Translations under genes and position numbers: made by a program
Assembly (NCBI GenBank): GCA_036873755.1
Contig: JAVTVY010025309.1
Coordinates: forward strand, 52,375 to 116,374
Reading direction: 5' to 3'
DNA length: 64,000 bases
Source: Hanleya hanleyi
Lineage: Eukaryota; Mollusca; Polyplacophora; Lepidopleurida; Hanleyidae
Notes under the pieces: model-generated
The model's input: the letters and a program-made list of their open reading frames with translations, nothing else
Databases searched by the model: none
Told to the model about the DNA's origin: nothing
Shown: in pieces, positions 48,023 to 59,000 of the stretch
Layout: each line of letters opens with the position of its first letter
Numbering within the stretch: the first letter of the stretch is position 1

Positions 48023-49256
48023 CAGGCCTGTGCTGTTATGGCAAACGGTCGAACACGTTCACCTGTCAGTCCAAACGAATTTTTAGGAGACCTAAAACAG
48101 GTTACCTAAAGTAATGCATATCGTTCACCTGGCCCGAAAATGTAGAAATAAATGTTAAAATCTTTAATATGTTCAAGAAAAATGATCGGGTCTCCAGTTC
48201 AAGTGAATTCCGGTGTCCTGATGAAAGAGATAACATATACCTTGTCGCAACCGCATGTAACAAGATGAGTACATATACAACTTCTGCAATAGCGTAATCC
48301 AAGCGAAGGACAGCTTGTAACTGAACTGACCAATAGAATCCGTGATTGTATAGCTTGTGCAGCATGAGCAAACTCTTACCTCTCAAACGAACAACAGATG
48401 TCGAGCATGTGATCAAAACTTTGACAGTACCATAAACCAAAAGAACGAAACAGATAGACATAGTAATTTTTAGAGTCACTAAATACGAAAGAATTAAAGA
48501 GATTTTGAAAGCACAAACTACCCATGATGTTATAAAAAAATGTAAAGATATCTCTCGCAATCTTTTATTTCCACGGACACGAAGCACATGACATTGGCAT
48601 GGTCGGACATGGCATCAAAATGTCAGTGTGACGGAAACTGTGTCTGAACATACGTTCAAGAGCTGACCCTCTGTGAGTAAATTTACATACAGTGTCAAAA
48701 AAGAGGGCAAAGTCGATCCTGTCGTTTGTGTGGCTTGCAGTGACCAGTGGGAAGCTTTGCAGAAGGAAGACAAAGGCCGCAAACTGCGCGGCGTGAGTTT
48801 AAACAGTTTAAAGCAGTATGACGATGGTGTCCATTATACATGCATCATTCCAACTTAAGAGAGGCATATTGCCGGAAAATACCACCGGTTGCCGGAAAAA
48901 CTCATGATGCCAGTTCCTGAATCCTCTTCTATAAGTGCTTCAGAAGATGTTCGTCAAACACGCATTGACCGATTGTTGGTGGACAAGAGTGATGTAATGT
49001 ATACAAGATTGTTGTTGTTATGAAAACGAAAAGTTAAGAATTCCGAAAAACTTTTGATAATTCATGATAATTTGTTTATTTTCTTTTCTTTCAAAGGAAT
49101 TTGTTAATTAGATGCCATCAATCAAACAGCTCAGGTTAACCCAGGTGAACATAGGTTACCCTAATTTTCTCATTAGGGGACCTATTTCAGGTTACCATAG
49201 AAGATTTTAGGTAACCCCTAATAGGTTTCCACAGAAAATATTACAGCACAGGCCTG
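48023..49256. mobile_element. 1.2-kb element with 14-bp inverted ends CAGGCCTGTGCTGT
   Basis: The left end CAGGCCTGTGCTGT and right end ACAGCACAGGCCTG are perfect inverted repeats. Subterminal GGTTACCTAAA-type words occur near both ends (48099-48110; several at 49140-49215). The CAG...CTG terminus is hAT-like, but I could not see an 8-bp target-site duplication. Internal frames include the hydrophobic - strand frame below. Confidence 0.6.
48102..48587 (-). other. Hydrophobic 161-codon frame, unassigned
   Basis: Open - strand frame with several hydrophobic segments (SLILSYLVTLKITMSICFVL, then AEVVYVLILLHAVATRYML). A consensus donor (GAGAG/GTAAGA) falls inside near 48383. It could be a partial exon of a multi-pass membrane protein or chance coding in AT-rich DNA within the inverted-end element. 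No family recognised. Confidence 0.25.
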
Positions 49257-49766
49257 AAATCAGTCACATCGGATTGGCATGATAAGCTGGCTGAGCGCAC
49301 TTAATGATTGGTTCGATTTAGAGAAACCTCTCGAGCTATTTATATCCAGAACCGCTACGGGTAACGAACCAAACCAGTATATCGATCCCAACGGATCAAT
49401 CGATAAACTGGCTCCGCTCGCAAGGATGGTTGCAAAACACTCGACTTTTTCAGCAATGAATAGCAGTTGTATCCTTCTGCAGAAAAATTGAGTATGGGAT
49501 ACATTGCCCAATATATAAATCCTTTTGTGTTATGTGTATATATCATCAGATGGACTGATTGGAGCTATTGGTGCATTCTCATGGCATCAGATTGTATACA
49601 TAAACGTGTATCTCCTGCTGTTGGTACACCCACAGTTTGGGTGGTTACCAATTCTGACAATGGTAGAATGACACGTATATTCGGGAGAAGTTCGTGATGT
49701 AAGGATCTTCAAACCGGGAACACAGTGTGCAATACAGCTTGTCGGGTAGCTTTTCCAGGTTTAACA
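49257..49766. other. Unassigned stretch between two elements
   Basis: The segment 49279-49491 is open on both strands (+ 70 codons, - 83 codons) with protein-like composition (for example DPNGSIDKLAPLARMV on +, IDPLGSIYWFGSLPVAVLD on -). Neither has recognisable motifs or splice sites. Possibly a fragment of another repeat. Confidence 0.25.
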
Positions 49767-50064
49767 AGGTTCCCAGGGCTTTATATTACCGTAATTTGGG
49801 GATCCCCTGTATATTTGCCGAGCGAAGCGAAGGGTTTTGGACCCTTTTTTAGGCCGGGGGTCCGGGGGCCCCCGGCCGCCGGAGCCCCCAGACGCCCAGA
49901 GATTGATTCTAAGCGATTTTGGACCCTTTTGAAGGTATATTTTATGTCCAACTATTCATCATTTCTAACCAAAATTTTGAAGTATAAAACCAAGTTGCAA
50001 TCAACATCTTCAGTCCATGTCTGGAAATAGGTGCCTGTCATATTGACCACCCTTTTTGGTATAA

Positions 50065-50481
50065 TCATGGATTAACCTTTGGCCTATATAGTATGAGTAA
50101 ACTGAACCGTACCACTTTATTCACAGGGGTGATTTCAAATTTGACTGTTGTTGTTGTTATACACGTCTGATCAGGTTTCTTAGTAGAACATTCTAGATCA
50201 GTAAACTTAGGAAGTTTTGCAGGAGGCGGCCTTTGATCTTGTTCAGATAAATTGTCAATCTCTCCCGAATCAGTATCTGAGTCCGATGTTTGGATCGCGA
50301 CAGTTTCACTTTCTGATGGCGTAACAACGGCACGTGGAGCAAAGAAATGTCTGATTCCAAAGTTTGTCACAGTCTCAGTTGGTGCCGACACATTCCCGTC
50401 ATCTCGTTTTGTAGTATACGTCGAGCTAGATTTGTTATGGGACTTCCCAGTACTCCTTGGGCGGCCGCGACGTCCAGACAT
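50065..50481 (-). CDS. AT-hook protein, N-terminal part, inside a transposon
   Basis: The ATG at 50481 (ACAATGTC) opens 138 codons. Residues 3-10 are GRRGRPRS, an AT-hook core (R-G-R-P) for minor-groove DNA binding. Near residue 40 is NFGIRHFF, which fits the PCNA-binding pattern (N/Q-x-x-I-x-x-F-F). Next comes an acidic serine-rich stretch (TSDSDTDSGEIDNLSEQD), then a proline/lysine segment. The C-terminal part after about residue 115 looks like read-through into intron or non-coding sequence. It lies 5' to 3' toward the left end of the 49775-53594 element, so it is probably element-encoded or a captured exon. Function beyond DNA association is unknown. Confidence 0.45.
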   Translation of the reverse strand: MSGRRGRPRSTGKSHNKSSSTYTTKRDDGNVSAPTETVTNFGIRHFFAPRAVVTPSESETVAIQTSDSDTDSGEIDNLSEQDQRPPPAKLPKFTDLECSTKKPDQTCITTTTVKFEITPVNKVVRFSLLILYRPKVNP

Positions 50482-51013
50482 TGTTCAATAACTGAGTTTC
50501 GACGACCAAAACACAAACTAAAACTTAACTAACTCGTCAAGTTATGCCGCCATTTGTATATGTCAAAGTGCACGTGAAGGGAGAGAACTCTTTCACAGAT
50601 TTTCGTCTGCTAGTCGGGAGAAAATACATCTCGACAGTGAAGATTTTTTTTCAAATAGCGATAAATACACCTGATTTCATTCCGGACAGGGTTTATTATA
50701 TTTATGAAGTAGCAGATATATATACTCGCGCAATCTTAACATGTAAATGTTCGCCAGGTGAACAAATATACTTTTGAATTTGAATTTGTCATATGATGGA
50801 GTGAAGGAAGCACATGGGCCAAAACAGACCTGCGATGATCACGTGGCCTATTTTGATCAATCACATTTCCTAAACGTATGGGGTCAAATGCACTGGGAAT
50901 TCCCCCAGGATAATTTTGCGTCAACATAAGACACAGAAACAATGCACTTTGAAGAAGTTTTGAATCCAATCTCGGAAAATCATTTGATACGTACGACAAC
51001 TGCTTTCTGTTTA

Positions 51014-53485
51014 GGGCTGTTCCAGATAAATATATGTACCCCCCCCCCCCCCGGACGTAGTCCAATACAATGGGTGACTGACAGCCTTTCTTTTATTATT
51101 TGGATGTTTGATTGGGCCGTACAGTCCCATTGGTAACGAAGTCAAGTGCAGGTGCAGAAATCTTCCTCCAGAACGACCATTGAAAAATAGAAGATTTTGG
51201 GAAAATAAAGAACTGACAAGCACACTCACCAGTATAAATGAATTGCTCGTGTTTCAAGGCACAAAATAACACCATCTACGCAACTGAGCCGCTCTATGTA
51301 AAGTTGCACGGAGACCACAAACTTTCACATTTTCCAGAGCATCGAAAATCCGTCCAATAATGGCACCTATGGCTTCTTTCTAAAGCATTATGGGAAGTAA
51401 TCACATGATCCCTCATGTCACATGGTGTACACAAACGCACGTGTACAGAAAGGGACCTTTCAAAAATTACCTAACAGTGAACACAAACCGTGTGCGTTAG
51501 TCAGACAATTCGAGAAGACCCCGTATCTCAGAGTATCACATGATTCGTTCACATGTGTTGGTGTGTGCCTACGTCACTTCCATTCATGTGTCAGTAGGTA
51601 AGCCGCCTAATTTTTTTACGCTGATCGGACAAGATTTATCTGCCTATGGCTTAATGAGAGATCGATGGATGCCTGGAAGCTGCACGGATGCATTCAAACC
51701 GGTCAGTAATCATGTCAATTAATTATTGCATCACAATTTGACAATTTCCGAGGTCCGAAGCCCTGCCCCTTGAAACAATATGGCAGCCTATGTGACTGTG
51801 ATACGGACATGGTAGACATCAACATATTAGAGGAGGACGTATTCCAGTCACATTATATTGGACTACCCCGGACGGCAAAGAAAAAAAAATATGTGGGTGG
51901 GTGTCGTCGTAAAAATATTGCTGGTCTAGGTGGGTGTATCTTGGAATAAACCACTTCTCTGGGTCGTTGGATTCATTACTTGTAAAATGCTTCTGTGTGT
52001 GGGCCCTCAACTCCTTTTGAGGCATATAGTATTCATTATTTATGTATCTAGATAAACTAATTTTAATCCTCGAATCTTGTCCCGAGTTCGCGACCAACGT
52101 CTGTGGTCGTTGTTGTTGTTAACTGGCGCACTGCGACTCCACACAAAGGTGATTTGAATACCGTGTTTTTTCATTGGACAGGCGTCCATGTCAAAGATAT
52201 TTCATCCAACGAAATACCACGTTACGAAGATCTTTGTCAAGTGGCAGTGAATTCTCTACGAATGGAGATTTTTCGGCAATCTCTGTCCACTGAAAGCAGG
52301 CAACGATAAGTGCCCGTCGCACCGGAGAAAACGAAACTAACGAGAGTGGCGACACTGTCACCACGAGTTATCTCCCTTCGTCGACGACCGAAGGTCGGGA
52401 ACCCTCAGCAAGCTACTGTGGTACCGATGACAGGTTTCCGAACGGTTGGGCCCCCAAGTCATCAATTAGATTTTCTCGCGTGTAGATGACGAACATGATC
52501 GCGAAGTTTGGTGAATGTTCACTGAAACTATAATTTATGAAACCAATAATTGATGATAGTTATAATATTTAACTACTGAATGACTTACTTAAAATAAATA
52601 CTTTTAAAGACAGTTTTATTGAAATTAATTGATGGGGAGTGATTGTTTTCTCAACTTTTTTTTTAAACTAGACCCAGTTAAACCGACGTTTTTTTATTAA
52701 TCAATGATTCAAAATAGACAACTTTTGTACATTTCATGTACACAGATCATATTCAAATATTTAAAATAAAACATCATTAGTTGGCCTAAATAATTCGAGG
52801 TGAACACTGGCTGTGAACTGTTACAGAAACAGATGTATCCCTTTGATAGTTGGAAACAATAATATTTTTATGTAGTTTGCATCTGTTCATCCAGTCTGAA
52901 CTACAATGTAGTGCAAATTTCGAAATATGCTTATATGTGTGTGTTTTGAATGAAAACTTGACATGCATAATTTTTTTTCTCCAACCTCAATCTTGCAGAC
53001 TGGCCCAGGGGAAACATTTTTGCCAGGCCCATCCTCCGTAGTGGAAAAATCCTGCAGTACCTTCGATAATCCAGAAATAAAAAAATGCCTGGTCTTCATG
53101 TTAAATTATAATATGATATCTGCTTTCACCATGATTAAACTTACTATCAGTGGCCAGGGCAATCCCATCATTTAGCTGTTGGTGTGCTCTTGATCTATTG
53201 GTGGGTACCTTGAGGATTCTCATTTAAAAAAAATGTGGGTGGGTGGTCTCAGGTTTTAACTTTTCATAAAAAAAATGTGGGTGGGTGGTCTCAGGGTTTC
53301 TCATAAAAAAAATGTGGGTGGGTGGTCTCCAGCTTCGAGAAAAATTATAGGTTATTGGTGGGTCTATGAATCCTTTTTCCGCTGTTGTGGGTGGTTACAA
53401 AAACTGAAAAATCAAATATGATGGTGGGTGGGTGCTAACAGAAGTGCCTTCCTGGGGGGGTACATATGTTTATCTGGAACAGCCC
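51014..53485. mobile_element. Harbinger-like element 1 (TTA target), nested
   Basis: Inverted ends GGGCTGTTCCAGATAAA and TTTATCTGGAACAGCCC extend into C-runs/G-runs (CCCCCCCC at 51041; GGGGGGG at 53454). TTA lies on each side (51011-51013 and 53486-53488), a 3-bp target-site duplication typical of PIF/Harbinger. Near the right end are three repeats of AAAATGTGGGTGGGTGGTC (53225-53335). An interior + frame 52103-52309 (68 codons) is unassigned. No transposase domain recognised, so probably non-autonomous. Confidence 0.6.
53215..53440. repeat. GTGGGTGGGTGGTC subterminal tandem repeat
   Basis: Three close copies of AAAAAAATGTGGGTGGGTGG plus TCTCAG, spaced about 50 bp apart, and two diverged ones (GTTGTGGGTGG, GGTGGGTGGGTG). 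They lie just inside the right end of element 1; reverse-complement equivalents (ACCACCCATAGAA) lie just inside both ends of element 2. Confidence 0.75.
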
Positions 53486-53602
53486 TTATGTTCAAACTTA
53501 ATTTTATTTTTTTTTAATTTGGGGGCGCTAATTTGGGGGCAGCTAATTTGGGCACGACGTTTACCGTCGTGAAAAGCATGTAATATAAAGCCCTGGGTTC
53601 CC

Positions 53603-54545
53603 TACATGTAGCCACCTATTGTGTTTTCCTTACATGATGAATATTCGGGGAGCAGGAGTCCCCCATAATACATTGCATTGGACAGGATCCGGTCAAGTTC
53701 ACAAGACGAGAAAAATGTAAATAGTACTATTGTTGTTGCTTCAACACATATCTCCTCTGAAAGTATATTCCATGCAGTATGCGTACACATTAAAATAGTA
53801 ACGAACGCCGACTTCACGGGAAAGGACAAGACTGCGAGAGTGTTGAAAACTGGGGTCTTCATAAACCCAGAACCGCAACCTGTCCAGTAAGAGCGAACGA
53901 GATTTGCAACATCTGCTCAGCGAATTATGCAGACCAACTAACATCAGGCTGAAATCTAAACGAGTTTACATGTACAGAATTGACTATCCATCTGTTCTGA
54001 ATATGCAGCAGCATTCTACATGTACGTCCAGGGCAGAGCTTCGATTTTGTTCCATACCAGTTGAATTGTGGAGGGGGATGAGATTTGGATTGATGTAACA
54101 CAAGAGGTAATTCCACTCTGACATATGGTGACAGCCAGTTTGGTTAGTGGAGGAAGCCGGTGTACCTGGAGAGAACCACTGCCTATCAGCAAGTAACTGG
54201 CAAACTTTCACACATGCACCACTCCAGCCGAGTAGTGATAAGTAGGTCAGTTCGGTTAACTCACTAGCAGGATAATCTATGTCTGGAATTTAAAGTTCAA
54301 TTGAGCCTATCCAGCCAAATGAACTAAGTCAATGACCCAAGTCATACATATTCACTGCAAAGATCTGGCTTAGAGTGCATTCAGCTGCAAAAGTATGATG
54401 GCAGTGATTTTTGTCTCACTTTATGGTGAACATGTTCACAGGTTTTACTTACCAATAGTTGTTTACACGTACATGTCAGGTCCTGGTATGATTTATGATT
54501 GACAGACAACAGGTACACCTGAGCTAATAGCTGGGTATGCTGAAA
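53603..54545. other. Intergenic stretch, nothing secure
   Basis: Short frames on both strands (for example 53678-53890 + and 54116-53925 -), without motifs. No RNA gene seen. Confidence 0.4.
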
Positions 54546-54684
54546 AAGTATGAACATGAACTCACCATTACATATATTTGACTGATATCTAAAGTATGAA
54601 CATGAACTCACCATTACATATATTTGACTGATATCTAAAGTATGAACATGAACTCACCATTACATATATTTGACTGATATCTAA
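54546..54684. repeat. 46-bp tandem repeat, 3 copies
   Basis: Three essentially identical units of AAGTATGAACATGAACTC + ACCATTACATATATTTGACTG + ATATCTA. Very low divergence implies a recent expansion. Confidence 0.92.
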
Positions 54685-54689
54685 AATGC

Positions 54690-55090
54690 AACTGTTTTGT
54701 AAAATACATGTAATTGTGCTACTCCATTTGACAACTATGACAAATCGCAAGATTGATGTGTGGTGCACATATGGAAGAGATAGCTTAGATTCTACATGTA
54801 CTATTGTTGCAATATAATTGGACCCATTTTATCTTCTGTGGGAAGAGGAAGTCAAGGTCATGCAATGGTTGTGTGATCGAAGACAATCATCCCAGTCAGC
54901 TAATTCATTCAGTTGAAAATGCATCCAGCTACTTTGAGTGACTGAGTGAGTGGGGTTTTTTTTGGCAGAAAATGGCAATAAAAAGGTTTAGGGCGCTGGT
55001 GGGGGGGTGAATGAACAGTTTGGTGGAACATGAAAAACACTTAATGAAATCTTTCAGCCTAATCAGAAGGGATCTGCCATATAAAATATA
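54690..55090. other. Unassigned stretch
   Basis: Contains a GACTGAGTGAGTGGGG remnant near 54941 that resembles the SINE tail, and G-runs near 55000. No gene-like frame. Confidence 0.4.
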
Positions 55091-55092
55091 AA

Positions 55093-55260
55093 TCAATCTA
55101 CTGTTTCTGGATAATTTGATGTTGAAGATTGGTCTGTGACAGGCTTATTGTCCATCACTAGCTGTGTGAGAGTTATGGATTTGAAAGTCAGACTATAATC
55201 CTCTATGGGATATTGCGCTAGCAGCATTAAATCAAATTCACCATATAATTTGATCTTGGA
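55093..55260. repeat. Dispersed repeat fragment (family of the window start)
   Basis: Shares CATCACTAGCTG, GACTATAATCCTC and GATATTGCGCTAGCAGC with phrases at 195-290 and 29640-29720 (CATCACCAGCTGCAACTG, GACTATAATCCTCC) and with the GATATTGTGTTAGCAACG at position 2. Confidence 0.5.
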
Positions 55261-55270
55261 AAAAATAGGT

Positions 55271-55462
55271 GAACAGTGAATAGGATTTAACGTCGTTTTC
55301 AACATTATTTCAGTCGTATTGCTATGAACCAACTAAGTATCACCCAGCCAAGTTGCGTTTCTGCTACTTTAAAGAGGAAATCTTTGAAGCAGCATGGAAC
55401 CAGGCACCCTCCATCCACCTTAACGTCGCTTCCAACATTTTTCCAGCTATATCACGACAGGG
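55271..55462. repeat. Two fragments of the 5S-SINE body
   Basis: 55271-55322 (GGATTTAACGTCGTTTTCAA, CATTATTTCAGTCGTATT) and 55414-55462 (CCTTAACGTCGCTTCC, TATATCACGACAGGG) match the body of the SINE at 38107-38344 in the same orientation. No 5S head is attached. A G-rich run (55463-55490) follows. Confidence 0.6.
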
Positions 55463-55469
55463 AAGGGAA

Positions 55470-56060
55470 GGGTGGGGGAGGGGCGGGGTATCTACTTGTA
55501 ACAGAGCAGATCTAATGCTGCCATTTTATGACCGCACACAAGACAGAGACAGGACGCTTACATGGTGCAATAAAGTGATATTAGAGTGCAAGACATCACA
55601 TTATAAAGTTCCTGTTGCTTCTCAGCAAAATGCATTGAAGCAACAGGAACCTGTGCCCACCGGACATGTAAGTTAAGAAAGGCTAGCTTTAACCTTCAAC
55701 ACAAATCCTGCTGATATCATCAAATCATGTCCATCATGCGAATGTCTAATATGGACAGACAAACAAACAGACAGACAGGCGATGCCCATAATGACAATAA
55801 TATAGGACAAGGGGTAGGGGTGAAAACACATTTTTGAAAATACACTACTTATTACAGACAGCAGGAAAATTTTATGTGTTTTTTTTAACAATACATATAT
55901 ATGTGTATAGAGAAAAGTGACATCTCAGTAAACCGACCAACCTCTAAATACCAACATTATCCATGGTCCCAATACTCAAATTGTAAGTATGGTCGGTATA
56001 CACAGGTTTGATGGATATGTGTGTTTGTGGCAATTATTGTTTGTGTCTTTCAGGACGATA
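55470..56060. other. Stretch 3' of the last visible GON4L exon
   Basis: No exon continuing GON4L was recognised here. Frames are short. An ACATATATATGTGT palindromic run occurs near 55892. Confidence 0.4.
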
Positions 56061-56063
56061 GAC

Positions 56064-59000
56064 TCATCCATGGCAGCACAGGCATTCCATAGTCATTTCA
56101 CCCACTTTTTTCATTTGGTCATCAAGCTGTAGTTTCTCAACTTCTGACAAGACAGGGATGAGAGAGATGGTAGGTTTGGTCTGCAGGTCGATAGCCTCCA
56201 GTAGCTGAGACTTAGCCAGAGTGGTGATGGAGGGTAGCCTGTAAAAACAACATCAGATATAGTAAACAGGGGACAAGGGCTAATTCAGACAATACTCTTG
56301 AAGTGTCTGGAATCAGCATACATAAATTTAAGTAGACTATTTATCAAGGTTTGGAATACTAGAAAATCTTGAGGAAGTTTTTAATAAACAAGTAACACTA
56401 CACGAGACCTAAAGAATGACAGATGGTATAAAAACTGGTCACTTTTGTTTTATATTTCTCAGGTCTCTATTTATAAATCATCCATATTCTTTATCTGACA
56501 AATATACAAACTTTTAAATTCTATATACATGAGATATTTATGCAAGGTACTCTAATGAATTAAAAGTTACTCAGGTTATATTCTGGTACTTACTTCAAAG
56601 GAGGTCTCTTCTTTGGCTCAGCATCATCAGCTTCTGCATCACCATAGGCCTCTAGTAATTCATCCATTAGCTCATTTACCTCCTTTTCTGTTCAGTTCAA
56701 CATAAACATATTAATCCAAAATAAACAGGTTAATCCACAGGATTAGATATACATGTACCCAGGACAGAAGTACTATCATGAAAAAATTCTGGTTTCCGAT
56801 TTGTGCTGCACTAACTACTAGCTCTGGGGAATAAAATTATTGGTCCAAGGGAGAGAACTCATTTTCAGAAAGAACCAACATCATCAAGTCAGGGCTATTC
56901 CAGAAAAAAAGGTATGGGGGGGGCGGATGGCAGATTTTTTTACTACCCACCACCCATAGAAATGAATTTACTGCCACAACAAGGACCCACAGAATTCAAT
57001 TATCTAGGCATCCCACCACCCATAGAAAAAAAACAAAAAAACAGTTGGCCTCCTACCATGGTCGTCGTTGTTGTTGTTTATGGAGATCACTTCGCGGGTC
57101 AATATTTTTTATTTTTTCATGGTTCGCACGGGTCCATAAAAGTTTGTAAACGTGTTTAATTTTTATATTGAAAATTCAAGGCCTTGAAAGTTAGAATTTT
57201 TTCCCGTACGTCCTTGAAAGTGATTGAATTTTACTGTAATGGGTAAGTATGGTTGGCAGTCCAGCAAAATGGAATAAAAACTCCGACGATCGTTGTTTCT
57301 GTCTCCTGTTGTTTTTCCCCTTTCCATCCGTCGCTCCTGTACAAATGCTCTGGCCTACAATAGTATATTGCAGAGGTCTATTTATAGCGCTGTTGCCTGA
57401 GATACATGTACACGTGATCCACTGGCAGATCTGACGAGTGTAACTTCACCAGGAACGGCACGTCGGACAGCTGTTGTTTTTTCAGTGACAATTTGTTTGA
57501 GGCTAATCTGTTCTGTGATATCAAAAACTGAAAACGTCTGGAAAGTGCAAATTTAACGATGAATGGCTGACTTTGCCAGATTTTAAAGACTGGATAAAAG
57601 AGAGCTGACGTGAACAAGTCAACTGAAGTGGAAATCGGAATGGAAATACATATACGGTTTTTAATAAACTAAATTTCTTTTGCAATAAAATAACGTAATT
57701 GAGGGGAGTTTTTTTTTTACAGTATTAGTGAAGATATTACGGTACTTCTGATCTGATTATTGACACAAAAGTTGAATGTCGGAAGAGACGTTTACGTAAG
57801 ATAGCCCGAGATTATAGGCCGTTTAATAAATGGAATAGGCCTACATTTATTCTACTATATTTTCAAATGAAGCATATGGATCTGAAACAGATCGATCCAA
57901 TTTTCAGATTAATTAAAACATAGATCGTGAATTGATGCGGATCATGTTAGGCCAAAATATACTTGAATAAACCTGGGTAAACAGGTGAGTGTATGACCAA
58001 TAAATGACAGAACAGCTGCAGTCAAGCCATATTTCAAGCCAGAATAACGATCGGGGAGAGGTAAAAGGGAATTCTTTTTCAGGTTTGGAAACGTTTTTAT
58101 TTTCATGAGTCATGATCCCACTTTTACGAAGGCATAATTGACGTTGTGTTAGCTGAATATATTTTGAAGCGGGAACCGTGAACAAACGCAAGTTTGGCCC
58201 ACGTGCCATGCTAGACAAGGATCGATCACGTGATGTTATTGCAACTCCGTGTGGCGGGAAAATGGTCAACCAACACGTGGCATGTTGAAACTTTCATTCT
58301 ACAGACCCCACCCAATTCTATGAAAGTATTTTAATACATCTGCTAATCAAGGAACGAATGGATACAGTGAATTGTTAGAAAGGTCAAGCAATTCATGTCT
58401 TTCGTTTAGCCGATATTACCGGGCGGGATGAGCTCGTTCCAGCTGGGAAGATTGTATTTCTCAGATCAGTTGGCCCTGATATGGGCCTTGGATGAGTTGG
58501 CCCCGATATGAGTTTAAATAGTGTCAGGCGCTTGATTAATTTGCTGTTCGTTTTATTGACCTGTGAAAAGCCCTTCCACAATATTTCCCTATGAAGACAA
58601 ATCTATGAAGAGCAATCAAGAAATTATTAGGTTTGATTCTCAATCTGAAAACGACGTAATCTGTGTTTCTTCATTAGATCGTTTATATATTTTCCCCTTT
58701 GACATCAATGGCGAAACCGGGATAGTTGGGCATAGTCTTGTCGGCCGTGACAAAAATTCTGCAAGGTTTCAAGCATGTACTGCAGAGAAAATAAAGAAAA
58801 TATAAGAATGTCTAAGTGACAGAATATGCTCTTGTCGCGTATGTACTAATGTACGCGAATTTGTGATTTTAAATTTGCCCGGTGTCGGGTGAAGCTAATA
58901 TCTTCATTGTCAGCCGATCATTGCGGTCAATTACTCGAACCTAATATAATGGTTAAAGAGCGGGGAAGAATGCATTGCTCTTCAAAGAGAGAAAATAATG

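Larger units (their letters stand above)
49775..53594. mobile_element. 3.8-kb DNA transposon with 8-bp target-site duplication
   Basis: Ends are perfect 15-bp inverted repeats (AGGGCTTTATATTAC at 49775; GTAATATAAAGCCCT ending 53594). Flanks are AGGTTCCC (49767-49774) and GGGTTCCC (53595-53602), an 8-bp target-site duplication with one mismatch, as in hAT-type elements. Near the left end is a GC-rich block (49840-49900) with GCCCCCGG palindromes and the phrase GCCGAGCGAAGCGAAGG. It carries an AT-hook ORF and a nested Harbinger-like element. Confidence 0.65.

Noticed and set aside
47484..48587. Gustatory-receptor-like membrane gene on the - strand
   Set aside because: Hydrophobic frames and some splice-like sites exist, but the frames do not join, part lies inside an inverted-end element, and no receptor signature is visible.
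49279..49491. Conserved gene fragment
   Set aside because: Both strands are open and protein-like over the same bases, with no splice sites or family resemblance. I cannot tell which, if either, is real.
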